64,000 nucleotides of DNA from Streptomyces sp. NRRL F-5122 (lineage in GTDB: Bacteria > Actinomycetota > Actinomycetes > Streptomycetales > Streptomycetaceae): positions 124,001 to 188,000 of the forward strand of contig NZ_LMWH01000026.1 of assembly GCF_001507435.1 (NCBI RefSeq). The letters are read 5' to 3'. The stretch's first letter is position 1. Every line of letters begins with the position of its first letter. Positions 48,119 through 59,400 of the stretch are shown in pieces. A program made the position numbers and the translations under genes. Below the pieces are notes generated by a model. That model saw nothing but the letters and a program-made list of their open reading frames with translations, was not told where the DNA came from and searched no databases.

Positions 48119-49024
48119 GTGAACAACTCCCCGGCCGATCCTCTGGCCCCCGGCACCCACACTTTCGACGCCTACGGGGTCGTGCAGCGCTACCACGTCC
48201 ATGGCACAGGGCCGGTGTGCGTAGCGCATTCCGGCGGTCCCGGCATCCACTGGGAGTACCTGCGCATGCCCGCGGTGGAGCGGCATCTCACCGTGGTCTA
48301 CCCGGAGCCGGTCGGCACCGGCGGTTCCGGCCGCCTGCCCTCCCACCCCCACGGCTACACCCGGCGCCGCTACAGCCGCTTCCTCGGCGCCCTGGTGGCT
48401 CACCTGGGCGTCCCGAAGGTGCATCTGCTCGGTCATTCGCACGGCGGCTTCGTCGTGCAGTACCACGCCCTGCACCAGCCCGAAGGGATCGCCGGAGTGA
48501 TCCTCTACGACAGCGCACCGCTCACCGGTCCCGAGCACGGCGCCGAGGCCATGCGCCTGGTCCAGGAGTTCGCCGTGCGTCATGCAGGCCGCCCCGAGCT
48601 CCCCGAGGTCCTGGAGGCTTTCCAAGCGATTCCCACCATCTCCGACGACTCGCGGATGACATCCGTCGCCAAAGGCCTGCTGCCGTCGTACTTCGCGGAC
48701 TACTGGGGACGGGAGGAGGAGTTCGCTCCCTTGCGCGCCTCACTGAGCGCCACCTACGTCTCGGGGCTGGACGAGGACCTCGTCCCGGACATCATCGACG
48801 ACCGTGAGGCTCTCGGCGCTCTCTCGGTGCCCGCCCTGGTGGTCGTCGGCCGCCATGACGTCATCTGCGGGGTGCGCTGGGCGGAGGAACTGCACAAGCT
48901 GATCCCCCGGTCGGAACTGCTGATCCTCGAGAACAGCGGGCACTTCGGCCATATCGAGGAACCCGCGGACTTCGCGCGGGCGGTGGCGGGTTTCGTGACC
49001 GACACGACGCACAGCACACCGTGA
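48119..49024 (+). CDS. alpha/beta hydrolase, proline iminopeptidase-like
   Basis: A 301-residue alpha/beta hydrolase. The oxyanion motif is HSGGPG (HGGPG type, as in prolyl aminopeptidases), the nucleophile elbow is GHSHGG, and the final GRHDV and SGHFGHIE segments give the catalytic Asp and His. No signal peptide is present. The GTG at 48119 follows ACAGGAG. It may be an aminopeptidase or a small-molecule hydrolase controlled by the upstream sigma factor. Confidence 0.9.
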   Translation: MNNSPADPLAPGTHTFDAYGVVQRYHVHGTGPVCVAHSGGPGIHWEYLRMPAVERHLTVVYPEPVGTGGSGRLPSHPHGYTRRRYSRFLGALVAHLGVPKVHLLGHSHGGFVVQYHALHQPEGIAGVILYDSAPLTGPEHGAEAMRLVQEFAVRHAGRPELPEVLEAFQAIPTISDDSRMTSVAKGLLPSYFADYWGREEEFAPLRASLSATYVSGLDEDLVPDIIDDREALGALSVPALVVVGRHDVICGVRWAEELHKLIPRSELLILENSGHFGHIEEPADFARAVAGFVTDTTHSTP

Positions 49025-49057
49025 CGATCCGGTAGCGCAGGGCTGTTCCTCTGACTG

Positions 49058-49098
49058 CTCGCGTCCGGGAGACCGGTGTTCCGCCTCCCGGACGCGAG
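49058..49098 (+). terminator. strong stem-loop after the hydrolase gene
   Basis: A perfect 14-bp stem (49058-49071 and 49085-49098, built on CTCGCGTCCGGGAG) with a 13-nt loop, 33 bp past the stop. The rest of the 327-bp gap to 49352 shows only a small GCCCCC/GGGGGC hairpin near 49140. Confidence 0.75.
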
Positions 49099-49351
49099 GA
49101 GCACCCCCCTCACTGCGCCGAAGTCCTCGCCGACCCCATGCCCCCGCCGGGGGCCTGCCACAGGTGGGTGGCGATAATGGAGAGCCGCCCACTGCGGTCC
49201 GGGACGCCGACGGCGAGTGCGGTCCGGGCGAGGGGTTGCGGCCGGCCGGACCCCGCGTCCCGAAACCGTCCGGGTCCGCGCTGGTGGTCCACGACGGACG
49301 GCACCGGACCGCCCGCAGTGCAGGACTGAATGGCCAATGAGGAGCGGACAC

Positions 49352-50455
49352 GTGAGCCAGGCACCCATACGGTTCGGCATGGTCGGCAGTGGCTGGCGGT
49401 CCGAGTTCTTCGCCCGGCTGGCCAGAGCGCTGCCCGGGCGGCTGGAGGTGTCCGGCGTGGTGACCCGGTCGGCCGCGCGGGCAGCGCAGGTGGAGGCGGA
49501 GTGGGGGGTGCCCGCCTTCCGGAGCATCAGCGAACTGCGCGGCACCCGGCCGGAGTTCGTCATCGCGTCGGTGCCGTGGCAGATCACGCCCGAGGTCGTT
49601 CGGGACCTGGTCGAGCAACGCGTGCCCGTTCTCGCGGAGACTCCGCCCGCACCCGGCGCGAAGGGACTGCGCGCATTGTGGGCCGCCGTGGGAGGCGTGA
49701 CACGGCCGGGCGGCGGAGGGCTCGTCCAGGTCGCGGAGCAGTACACGCTGATGCCCGGTCACGCGGCCCGCATCGCGCTCGTGCAAGAGGGGGTCATCGG
49801 CAGGCCCACCTCGGTCCAGGTGTCGTCGACGCACATGTACCACGCCATGTCACTGATCCGGCACACGCTGGGTGTCGGATTCGAGCCCACGACCGTGACG
49901 GCACAGACGTTCACCGCCCCTCTCGCCGACCCGCTCTCCCCTCGCGGCTGGTCGGACGACCTCACCCCCAGGGACGCCGCCACCACGCTCGCCTTCCTGG
50001 ACTTCGGCGAAGCCCGCACGGGCCTGTACGACTTCACCGACAACCAGTGGTGGAACCCACTGCGCGCCCGCCGGATCGTGGTGCGCGGCTCGCTCGGTGA
50101 GATCGTCGACGACACGGTGGTGCGGATGGCCGACCCGCGCACGCCCGTCGAGTCCCCGCTGATGCGCCGTCGCACCGGCACCGACCTCAACCTCGAGGGA
50201 GCGGAGGTGCACCACATCTCCTTCGACGGACAGGTGGTGTGGCGCAACGACCATCTCGGGGCCAGTCTCTCCGAGGACGACCTCGCGGTGGTGGACCTGC
50301 TGTGCCGTACCGGGGCATGGGTACGGGACTCCGGACCGGAACCGTATTCCCTTGCCGACGGCTGCCAGGACCACCTCCTCGCCCTCGCCATCGAGGAGTC
50401 GGCGCGTACGCACGCGCCGGTGACGACCGCCCTCGAGGCGTGGGCGACCCGCTGA
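49352..50455 (+). CDS. Gfo/Idh/MocA family oxidoreductase
   Basis: A 367-residue NAD(P)-dependent oxidoreductase. The N-terminal Rossmann motif is FGMVGSGWRSEFFARLA, with the AETPPAPG segment matching the family's EKPxA position (Lys replaced by Thr). The C-terminal part is the family beta-sheet domain. Because the usual catalytic Lys is missing, activity may differ from typical sugar dehydrogenases. The GTG at 49352 has GAGGAG 7 bp upstream. Confidence 0.85.
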   Translation: MSQAPIRFGMVGSGWRSEFFARLARALPGRLEVSGVVTRSAARAAQVEAEWGVPAFRSISELRGTRPEFVIASVPWQITPEVVRDLVEQRVPVLAETPPAPGAKGLRALWAAVGGVTRPGGGGLVQVAEQYTLMPGHAARIALVQEGVIGRPTSVQVSSTHMYHAMSLIRHTLGVGFEPTTVTAQTFTAPLADPLSPRGWSDDLTPRDAATTLAFLDFGEARTGLYDFTDNQWWNPLRARRIVVRGSLGEIVDDTVVRMADPRTPVESPLMRRRTGTDLNLEGAEVHHISFDGQVVWRNDHLGASLSEDDLAVVDLLCRTGAWVRDSGPEPYSLADGCQDHLLALAIEESARTHAPVTTALEAWATR

Positions 50456-50487
50456 CCCCCACCTCCCCCCCGGGGCACGCACCAGGG

Positions 50488-50514
50488 CGGGCCACCGACC
50501 GGTCCCGGTGCCCG
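50488..50514. terminator. imperfect hairpin between convergent genes
   Basis: CGGGCCACCG (50488-50497) pairs with CGGTGCCCG (50506-50514) with one bulge and an 8-nt loop, between the converging Gfo/Idh/MocA and NAD-dependent epimerase-like genes. Confidence 0.4.
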
Positions 50515-50559
50515 TCGCCCGTCGATCCCCTGCGCGCCGGGGACACGGTCCTGGCCGCC

Positions 50560-51417
50560 TCAGTGGTCCAGCACGTCCCGCCATGAGTACCGCGGCTCGT
50601 ACCCCAGCACCTCACGGGCCCGCCGCACGCTGAGCAGCGTCTCGTGGGTGCCGATCTCCCGCGTCAGCCTCACCTCGGGAAAGACCTCGGCGAGGAGTTC
50701 CGCGGAGGGGCGGTCCATGATCGTGTCGGCCGCGGCGATGACGTAGCTGGAGGCGCCCGTGACGGCGGCGCTCAGCGCGAGCCGGCACGCCTGCGCCACG
50801 TCCCGCGCATCCACGTATCCCCACAGGTTCCACTTGCGGGCGTGCGGGTCGGACCAGTAGCCGGGCACACGCGCATAGTCCTCCACCAGGTGGACGTTGG
50901 ACAGGCGCAGGGCCACGAAGGGAATGCCCGACCAGCCGGAGATGTGCTCGGCCGCGGTCTCGCCCAGGACCTTGGACAGGGCATAGGTGGAGGTGGGGTG
51001 GGGATAGTGGTCCTCGTCCACCGGGGCGTAGCGGGGCGGGACGTCGAAGGGCAGGCCGAGGGTGGTCTCGCTGGAGGCCCACACCACGCGATCCAGCTTG
51101 TTGTGCGCGGCGGCGAGGAAGACGTTGTCGTTCATCGCCGTGTTGGTGGTGAGGGTGTGGGCGGCGGGCCGGAGGCCGGGAGCCGGGATGTTAGCCAGGT
51201 GGACAACGCTTCCCGCGCCGCTCAGGGCATCCACCGCCTGACCGTAGTCGGTGAGGTCCGCGCCCAGCAGTCGCAGGCCGAGGCCGTCCGCCCACGCACG
51301 CTCGGCCGGGCCCACGGACACGTCCACGGCCAGTACGTCGTACCCCTGCTCGAGCAGATCCGCGACCACGACTCGACCGGTCTTCCCGGTGGCACCCGTG
51401 ACGACAACTGTGCTCAT
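50560..51417 (-). CDS. NAD-dependent epimerase/dehydratase family protein
   Basis: A 285-residue extended short-chain dehydrogenase. The nucleotide motif is VVTGATGKTGRVV at residues 4-16 and the active-site motif is YALSK with Ser/Thr upstream (WASSETTLG). It probably acts on a nucleotide sugar or sugar acid; the substrate is not evident. The ATG at 51417 has GGAGA upstream. It is divergent from the MarR-MFS pair. Confidence 0.88.
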   Translation of the reverse strand: MSTVVVTGATGKTGRVVVADLLEQGYDVLAVDVSVGPAERAWADGLGLRLLGADLTDYGQAVDALSGAGSVVHLANIPAPGLRPAAHTLTTNTAMNDNVFLAAAHNKLDRVVWASSETTLGLPFDVPPRYAPVDEDHYPHPTSTYALSKVLGETAAEHISGWSGIPFVALRLSNVHLVEDYARVPGYWSDPHARKWNLWGYVDARDVAQACRLALSAAVTGASSYVIAAADTIMDRPSAELLAEVFPEVRLTREIGTHETLLSVRRAREVLGYEPRYSWRDVLDH

Positions 51418-51555
51418 GTGTGCTGATCTCCCCACTCGAACCCCCGACCCGGCTTGTGCCGCCATCCTCGCGCCCCCACCCGGGCCGTGTCAGTACCGTC
51501 CGGCGATCAACCACCCACAGACGGCGCCACCGCCCCGATCATTACTAACCCTTGA

Positions 51556-51585
51556 TTGAACAGTCCAGACTGATAAATCTACTAT
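51556..51585 (+). promoter_or_regulatory. sigma-70 type promoter of marR-MFS, leaderless start
   Basis: TTGAAC (51556-51561), 18 bp, TACTAT (51580-51585). The GTG at 51594 lies 9 bp past the -10 box, so the mRNA would start at or just before it, a leaderless transcript. The area is unusually AT-rich for this genome and overlaps a likely MarR binding site. Confidence 0.55.
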
Positions 51586-51593
51586 TAATACCT

Positions 51594-52061
51594 GTGGACA
51601 TTGATGCACAGACAGGGCACGAGCATCCAAGCGGCTCGAGTGACACCGCGGGGCTCGCGTCCCACCTCCGGCTCGCCGTGGGCCGCATGACCCGGCGACT
51701 GCGCCAGGCACACGCCGTGGGAGACGTGTCGCTCTCCGGCGTCTCGGTGCTCGCGCGACTGGCCGCCGACGGCCCCGACTCCCCCGGATCCCTGGCCGAA
51801 CTGGAACGCGTACGGCCGCAGGCCATGGCGAGCACGCTCGCCGTGCTCGAACAGCGCGGGCTCGTCGGCCGCACCCCCGACGCGACGGACGGACGTCGCG
51901 CCATCGTCGCGATCACCGGAGAGGGGCGCGCCATGCTCGCGGAGCGGCGCTCGCAATCCGTCCACCGGCTCTCCGCCGCCCTCGACGAGTTCACGGCGCA
52001 GGAACGCCAGACCCTCGCCGCGGCCCTGCCCCTCCTCGACCGACTGGCGGAGCGGCTGTGA
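51594..52061 (+). CDS. MarR family transcriptional regulator
   Basis: A 155-residue winged-helix regulator (RLAADGPDSPGSLAELERVRPQAMAS recognition helix region; the wing ends with DATDGRRAIVAITGEGR, a MarR hallmark). The GTG at 51594 is taken because the promoter is directly upstream; an in-frame TTG at 51552 would overlap the promoter. The stop overlaps the MFS exporter start by four bases, so the two are one operon and the exporter is its likely target. Confidence 0.9.
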   Translation: MDIDAQTGHEHPSGSSDTAGLASHLRLAVGRMTRRLRQAHAVGDVSLSGVSVLARLAADGPDSPGSLAELERVRPQAMASTLAVLEQRGLVGRTPDATDGRRAIVAITGEGRAMLAERRSQSVHRLSAALDEFTAQERQTLAAALPLLDRLAERL

Positions 52062-53896
52062 CGGCGCACGGCCCCGGTTCCGGCGACCGGCACACCGACC
52101 CGCGCGGCAGGACCGTCTCCGCGCTGCGCTCCCTGCACTCGGCTCGCAGGAAGGACACACCGGCCGGCCCGGGCTACAAATGGGTCGCCCTGTCCAACAC
52201 CACGCTGGGCGTGCTGATCGCGACGATGGACGCCTCCATCGTGATCATCTCCCTGCCCGCGATCTTCCGGGGCATCGGGCTCGATCCCCTGGCGCCCGGC
52301 AACATCGGCTATCTGCTCTGGATGATCCTGGGGTATCTGCTGGTGTCGGCCGTGCTCGTGGTCGTCCTCGGCCGGCTCGGCGACATGTACGGCCGGGTCA
52401 AGATCTACAACCTCGGCTTCCTCATCTTCGCCTGCGCGTCCGTCGCACTCTCCCTCGACCCGTTCCGGGCCGGCGCAGGAGCGCTGTGGCTGATCCTGTG
52501 GCGCATCGTGCAGGCGTTCGGCGGCTCCATGCTCACGGCCAACTCGGCCGCCATCCTGACAGACGCCTTCCCGGCGCGGCAGCGCGGCATGGCCCTCGGC
52601 ATCAACCAGATCACCGCGCTCGCGGGACAGTTCCTCGGCCTTCTCGCCGGCGGACTGCTGGCCGCCGTCGACTGGCGTGCCGTGTTCTGGGTGAGCGTGC
52701 CGATCAGCATCACCGGCACGATCTGGTCGTATCTGAGCCTGCGCGAGACGTCGGCGGGCCGCCGCGGCCGCATCGACTGGGTGGGCAACACCACGTTCGC
52801 GGCGGGCGCCGGAATCCTGCTGGCCGGTATCACCTACGGCATCCAGCCCTATGGATCCCACCCCACCGGCTGGACGAACCCGTGGGTACTCGCGGGCCTG
52901 ATCGGCGGCGTCGCGCTGCTGCTCGTCTTCTGCGTCGTCGAAACGCGCATCGCGGAGCCCATGTTCAATCTGGCCCTGTTCAAGATCAGGGCGTTCGCCG
53001 CAGGGAATCTAGCCGCGCTGCTGACCGCGATCGCGCGCGGCGGACTGCAGTTCATGCTCATCATCTGGCTGCAGGGCATCTGGCTGCCCCTGCACGGCTA
53101 CGCCTTCGAGGACACCCCCCTGTGGGCCGGCATCTTCATGCTGCCGCTGACGGTGGGCTTCCTGATCGCCGGCCCCATCTCCGGCTATCTGTCGGACAGG
53201 TTCGGCGCCCGCATGTTCTCCACGGCCGGTCTGGTCGTCGTCGCGGCGTCCTTCTTCGGGCTGCTGGCGCTCCCCGTCGACTTCGACTACGGGGTCTTCG
53301 CCGCGTTGCTGCTGCTCAACGGGCTGGGACAGGGGATGTTCTCCTCGCCGAACACCTCCTCGATCATGGGCAGCGTTCCGGCCGAGTACCGAGGAGTCGC
53401 CTCGGGCATGCGCTCGACCTTCCAGAACTCCGGCACCGCTCTGTCCATCGGCGTCTTCTTCTCGCTGATGGTCTCCGGCCTCGCCTCATCGCTGCCCGCC
53501 ACGCTCCGCAGTGGCCTGGAGGCGCACGGGGTCCCGTCCGGCGCCGCCGAGCACGCCGCATCGCTGCCACCCGTGAGCACACTGTTCGCCACGTTCCTCG
53601 GGAACAACCCGATCGAGCACCTGTTCTCGTCCCAGGGGACGCTCGACCATCTCTCGCCCTCCCAGCACGCCGCCCTGACCGGTCACAGCTTCTTCCCGCA
53701 ACTGGTCTCGGGACCGTTCCACCACGGTTTGGCGATCGTCTTCAGCGTCGCCGCAGGCATGGCTCTGGTCTCCGCCGTCGCCTCGGCCCTGCGGGGTGGC
53801 CATCGCCCTGCCGGGGACGCACCGCAGAGCGGCCGGCCGATCACCGCGGCCGAACCGCGCCCGGCAGCGGAGCGGCGGCACAACGCGCCTTCCTGA
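52058..53896 (+). CDS. MFS exporter, DHA2 (14-span) type
   Basis: A 612-residue drug:H+ antiporter-like protein with about 14 membrane spans. The motif A region GRLGDMYGRVKIY and the TLGVLIATMDASIVIISLPAIF first span are typical of DHA2 exporters. A periplasmic loop of about 80 residues lies before the last span. The GTG at 52058 overlaps marR by four bases. It probably expels a toxic compound when MarR releases the promoter. Confidence 0.92.
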   Translation: MTAHGPGSGDRHTDPRGRTVSALRSLHSARRKDTPAGPGYKWVALSNTTLGVLIATMDASIVIISLPAIFRGIGLDPLAPGNIGYLLWMILGYLLVSAVLVVVLGRLGDMYGRVKIYNLGFLIFACASVALSLDPFRAGAGALWLILWRIVQAFGGSMLTANSAAILTDAFPARQRGMALGINQITALAGQFLGLLAGGLLAAVDWRAVFWVSVPISITGTIWSYLSLRETSAGRRGRIDWVGNTTFAAGAGILLAGITYGIQPYGSHPTGWTNPWVLAGLIGGVALLLVFCVVETRIAEPMFNLALFKIRAFAAGNLAALLTAIARGGLQFMLIIWLQGIWLPLHGYAFEDTPLWAGIFMLPLTVGFLIAGPISGYLSDRFGARMFSTAGLVVVAASFFGLLALPVDFDYGVFAALLLLNGLGQGMFSSPNTSSIMGSVPAEYRGVASGMRSTFQNSGTALSIGVFFSLMVSGLASSLPATLRSGLEAHGVPSGAAEHAASLPPVSTLFATFLGNNPIEHLFSSQGTLDHLSPSQHAALTGHSFFPQLVSGPFHHGLAIVFSVAAGMALVSAVASALRGGHRPAGDAPQSGRPITAAEPRPAAERRHNAPS

Positions 53897-53918
53897 CCAC
53901 AGGGCTGCTTCGTGCGCG

Positions 53919-53951
53919 CCCGGCCACTCGCGAGACGGGTGGCCGGGCGTG
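53919..53951. terminator. bidirectional hairpin between MFS and VOC genes
   Basis: A perfect 11-bp stem (CGCCCGGCCAC at 53919-53929, GTGGCCGGGCG at 53941-53951) with an 11-nt loop, between converging genes. Confidence 0.7.
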
Positions 53952-53965
53952 TCCGCGTTCCCGGC

Positions 53966-54382
53966 TCACTTCCCGAGGGGCTGGGTGAAGCGCAGCAGAT
54001 TGCCCGCGGGGTCGCGGAACGCGCAGTCGCGGATGCCGTAGGGCTGGTCCATGGGCTCCTGCAGCACCTCACCGCCCGCGCCGCTGATGCGCTCGAAGGT
54101 GGCGTCGCAGTCGTCCGTCGCGAAGATGACGCCGTGCAGCAGTCCCTTTGCCATCAGCTCCGCCATGGCCCGCCTGTCGTCCGCCGAGGCGTTCGGATGG
54201 GCGATGGGCGGTTCGAGGACGATGTTCACGTCCGGTTGCGAGGGTGCCCCGACGGTCACCCAGCGCATCCCCTCGAATCCGACGTCGTTGCGTACCTCGA
54301 GGCCGAGTACGTCGCGGTAGAAGGCGATCGCCTGATCGTGGTCGTCGACGGCGATGAAGCACTGGGAAAGCGTGATGTCCAT
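53966..54382 (-). CDS. VOC family protein (glyoxalase/bleomycin resistance type), copy 1
   Basis: A 138-residue vicinal-oxygen-chelate protein (FIAVDDHDQAIAFYRDVLGLEV at the start; FRDPAGNLLRFTQ at the end). It may bind or modify a metal-chelating toxic compound. It begins 5 bp after the AraC stop, so the two form one operon. It is closely similar to the VOC protein at 55050, sharing the EVRNDVG and GMRW segments and the YG.RD.A.RDPAGNL end. Confidence 0.9.
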   Translation of the reverse strand: MDITLSQCFIAVDDHDQAIAFYRDVLGLEVRNDVGFEGMRWVTVGAPSQPDVNIVLEPPIAHPNASADDRRAMAELMAKGLLHGVIFATDDCDATFERISGAGGEVLQEPMDQPYGIRDCAFRDPAGNLLRFTQPLGK

Positions 54383-54387
54383 GCCGC

Positions 54388-54834
54388 TCACGCTACGGCC
54401 GAGTCGAGCGACCCGCTTCTCCGTTCCTGACCGGTGTTCTTTACCGGCCGTGTATGGATCTTGACCATGCATGCCGGGATGGCCGCGCCATGATCATGGC
54501 TCCTGGCCCGGTAGGTACTCGGACTCTCCCCGACCAACTGCGTGAACCGCGAGCTGAACGACCCCAGAGAGGTACAGCCGACCGCGAAGCAGATCTCGGT
54601 CACCGTGAGGTCGCCGCGGCGCAGCAGCGCCTTGGCCCGCTCGATACGGCGGGTCATCAGATAGCTGTAGGGCGTCTCGCCGAAAGCGGCGCGGAAACTG
54701 CGGGAGAAGTGGCCCGGCGACATCAGGGCGTCGCGCGCCAGGGCCGGAACGTCGAGCGGCTCGGCATAGTCGCGGTCCATCCGGTCGCGGGCCCGCCGCA
54801 GCCGGACGAGGTCGTCGAGGTCCTGCCTTCTCAC
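54388..54834 (-). CDS. AraC family regulator, DNA-binding domain only
   Basis: A 148-residue protein consisting almost only of the AraC double helix-turn-helix (DVPALARDALMSPGHFSRSF and TEICFAVGCTSLGSFSSRF). No sensor domain is present. The GTG at 54834 is the most likely start; the frame is open upstream but is not AraC-like. It probably controls its own operon with VOC copy 1 and the divergent VOC-UvrA genes. Confidence 0.9.
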   Translation of the reverse strand: MRRQDLDDLVRLRRARDRMDRDYAEPLDVPALARDALMSPGHFSRSFRAAFGETPYSYLMTRRIERAKALLRRGDLTVTEICFAVGCTSLGSFSSRFTQLVGESPSTYRARSHDHGAAIPACMVKIHTRPVKNTGQERRSGSLDSAVA

Positions 54835-55049
54835 CTGCTCAGTTTCCCACAGCAAACAAGTGCCGAGGGGGACGGGGTGCGGCGGCCGGGGGCCCGGATC
54901 CTGCATCGGCCCGCCGGCGAACGCCAAGGATGCCGTAACGAGGCCAGCGTCCTTGGCCGGTCAGGACCATCACGCGTGGCGACACTCCTGAGCGGACCGG
55001 TCAGGAATGGAGAAGCGCAGGTCGCGGAGCGGTGGATAGCGTGACGGCC

Positions 55050-55460
55050 ATGGACATCAGCATCCACGCGAGCTTCCTCCCGCACGACGACCCGGAAGCC
55101 TCCCTCGCCTTCTACCGTGACACCCTCGGCTTCGAGGTCCGCAACGACGTCGGATACGGCGGAATGCGGTGGATCACGGTCGGGCCAGCCGATCAGCCCG
55201 GCACATCCATCGTCCTCGAGCCGCCCGCCGCGGATCCCGGAGTCACCGAGGACGAGCGCCGCACCATCGTCGAGATGATGGCCAAGGGCAGCTACGCCCG
55301 CGTCCTGCTTGCCACCCCCGACCTCGACGGCACCTTCGCGCGACTGCGGACCGCCGGCGTCGAGGTCGTCCAGGAGCCCACCGAGCACCCGTACGGGGTG
55401 CGCGACTTCGCCGTCCGGGATCCCGCGGGCAATCTGATCCGCATCAACAGGCAGCGTTGA
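55050..55460 (+). CDS. VOC family protein, copy 2
   Basis: A 136-residue VOC protein, a clear paralogue of the one at 53966 by shared FYRD.LG.EVRNDVG and VQEP..HPYGVRD patterns. The ATG at 55050 matches the paralogue's start (MDI). It is followed after 186 bp by the UvrA-like gene. The local duplication flanking the AraC gene suggests one inducible protection module. Confidence 0.9.
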   Translation: MDISIHASFLPHDDPEASLAFYRDTLGFEVRNDVGYGGMRWITVGPADQPGTSIVLEPPAADPGVTEDERRTIVEMMAKGSYARVLLATPDLDGTFARLRTAGVEVVQEPTEHPYGVRDFAVRDPAGNLIRINRQR

Positions 55461-55646
55461 GCCCTCCGGTGATCGTGGCCGTGGGCCCCCTCCGGCCGAG
55501 GCCGGTGACCGGGCGGTCACCGGCCGACCTCAAACGCGGGCCCCCGGGCCCGGACGAAGCACGTACCCTCGAAGCTCGTCAGATCGAGCTAGGCGACGCC
55601 GACGGGAAGACCGCGAAGGCCGACCCGCCTCACACATGGAGACCCG

Positions 55647-58034
<2,388 letters not shown>

Positions 58035-58057
58035 CCGGCGCTTCGGGCCGTCATCAC

Positions 58058-58085
58058 CTCCGCGGGGCCCGACGGCCCCGCGGAG
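58058..58085 (+). terminator. strong terminator after the UvrA-like gene
   Basis: A perfect 12-bp stem (58058-58069 and 58074-58085, built on CTCCGCGGGGCC) with a CGAC loop, 24 bp past the stop. Confidence 0.8.
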
Positions 58086-58770
58086 CCGCACACCGGTCCC
58101 GACGCCGAGCCGCCTGCACGTCGACAACGACGCCCGGCGGCGGGAGCGTTGCCCGACGCGGATGCCCGGCACAGCAGCGCGGCGGGCGGGAACCGGGCGG
58201 GAGACCGCCGGTGGCGAGCCGGGCTCGGCGCACGGCGACAGCAGGGCCGAGGCGCCGGATCGCCGACATGAGCACGTCATCCTCGCTCAGGATCCATGCC
58301 GCGCTCCCTGCGCGATCGTGCCGCTGCGCTCTCCGCGGACCGGATTCGTCGACGGGCGTGGTGCCCGTCGGCTGATACGCCTCGTGTTTGCGGGCAGTTG
58401 TGGCGACCGAGGCCCCTTCGATCGCTCTCCGGCCCGCGCATGGACGGCGCACCGGCCGGCCCCGTCGACCTCGGTCATCTGCGCACCGGCGCTCAACCGC
58501 GGAGGCCGATCCGCACCGACCGAAATTCTGTGGACGGACCGCGAACTTTTTCCGATCCTCCCGCAACTCACCTGTCCATGGGCGCGCGCACTCGTCGCTC
58601 CGCGCCCGAAGCGAGCCCACGGGGCGCGCCGACCGCCCCGGCGTGCACGGCGCGACGAGCGCCAGAACACGCACCGCCCGGCCACCGAAGAAACCCCCGG
58701 CGGAGCGATGAGTTTTCGCGTACCCGGGCGTCTACAGATGCGACAGGCCCGACAACGATGAGGACGAGAC
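58086..58770. other. 685-bp region without a supported gene
   Basis: No frame has a plausible start and protein-like content. The only compositional feature is an AT-richer patch at about 58520-58560, a possible promoter or old promoter. It may hold a decayed gene or an RNA; neither is demonstrable by reading. Confidence 0.35.
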
Positions 58771-59223
58771 ATGAGCACCGAGCAGACCACCACGGCCGAC
58801 GGCCACTCCTACACGCTCACCCGGACGCTGGACGCCCCGGCCGCGAAGGTCTGGCAGGCGTGGACCACCCCCGAGCAGTACGCCCAGTGGGCATATGCCG
58901 CTCCCGGCTCCGTCGAGATGGACGTACGGCCGGGCGGGACCTGGAAGGCCACTGTGGTCACACCCGACGGCGGAGAGTACCCGCTGACCGGCTCGTATCT
59001 CGAGGTCGCCGAGAACCGCCTGCTGGTGATCGGCATGGACGCACCCGGCAAGCCCGCACCCCAGATCATGACCGTGGAACTGGACGAGCAGGACGACCGT
59101 CATACACAGATCGTGCTCCGCCAGACCTGCGACACCGCCGAGGAACGCGACATGGCCGAGCAGGGCAGCACCATGCTTCTCGACGGCCTGAGCGGCTTCC
59201 TGACGGGAGAGGCCAGGGCCTGA
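58771..59223 (+). CDS. SRPBCC/AHSA1 family protein
   Basis: A 150-residue START-like fold protein (TRTLDAPAAKVWQAWTTPEQYAQW at the N-terminus; RPGGTWKATVV in the middle), the Aha1-domain group. It binds hydrophobic small molecules; no precise function is known. The start ATG at 58771 follows AGGACGAG. It stands alone, converging on the molybdoenzyme gene. Confidence 0.87.
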   Translation: MSTEQTTTADGHSYTLTRTLDAPAAKVWQAWTTPEQYAQWAYAAPGSVEMDVRPGGTWKATVVTPDGGEYPLTGSYLEVAENRLLVIGMDAPGKPAPQIMTVELDEQDDRHTQIVLRQTCDTAEERDMAEQGSTMLLDGLSGFLTGEARA

Positions 59224-59252
59224 ACCGCCTCGAACCGACCTGCGGGACACCC

Positions 59253-59283
59253 GTCGGGCGGGGCACGTCCGCTCCCGCCCGAC
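59253..59283. terminator. bidirectional hairpin between SRPBCC and molybdoenzyme genes
   Basis: A perfect 10-bp stem (GTCGGGCGGG at 59253-59262, CCCGCCCGAC at 59274-59283) with an 11-nt loop, between converging genes. Confidence 0.65.
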
Positions 59284-59400
59284 CGCCTCCGCACCCGGAT
59301 CCCGACCGCTCACCGATGGTGCGTCGCCTGAATGCGCGGATCGCGAACACGGCTCGACCCGCATGGAGTTCGTGTTCCGGGCGCACCTCACAGCGCGTGG

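Noticed and set aside
58086..58770. A gene or RNA in the gap after the UvrA-like gene
   Set aside because: Several short frames exist but none has a ribosome site, bias or motif; no stable RNA fold was obvious by eye.
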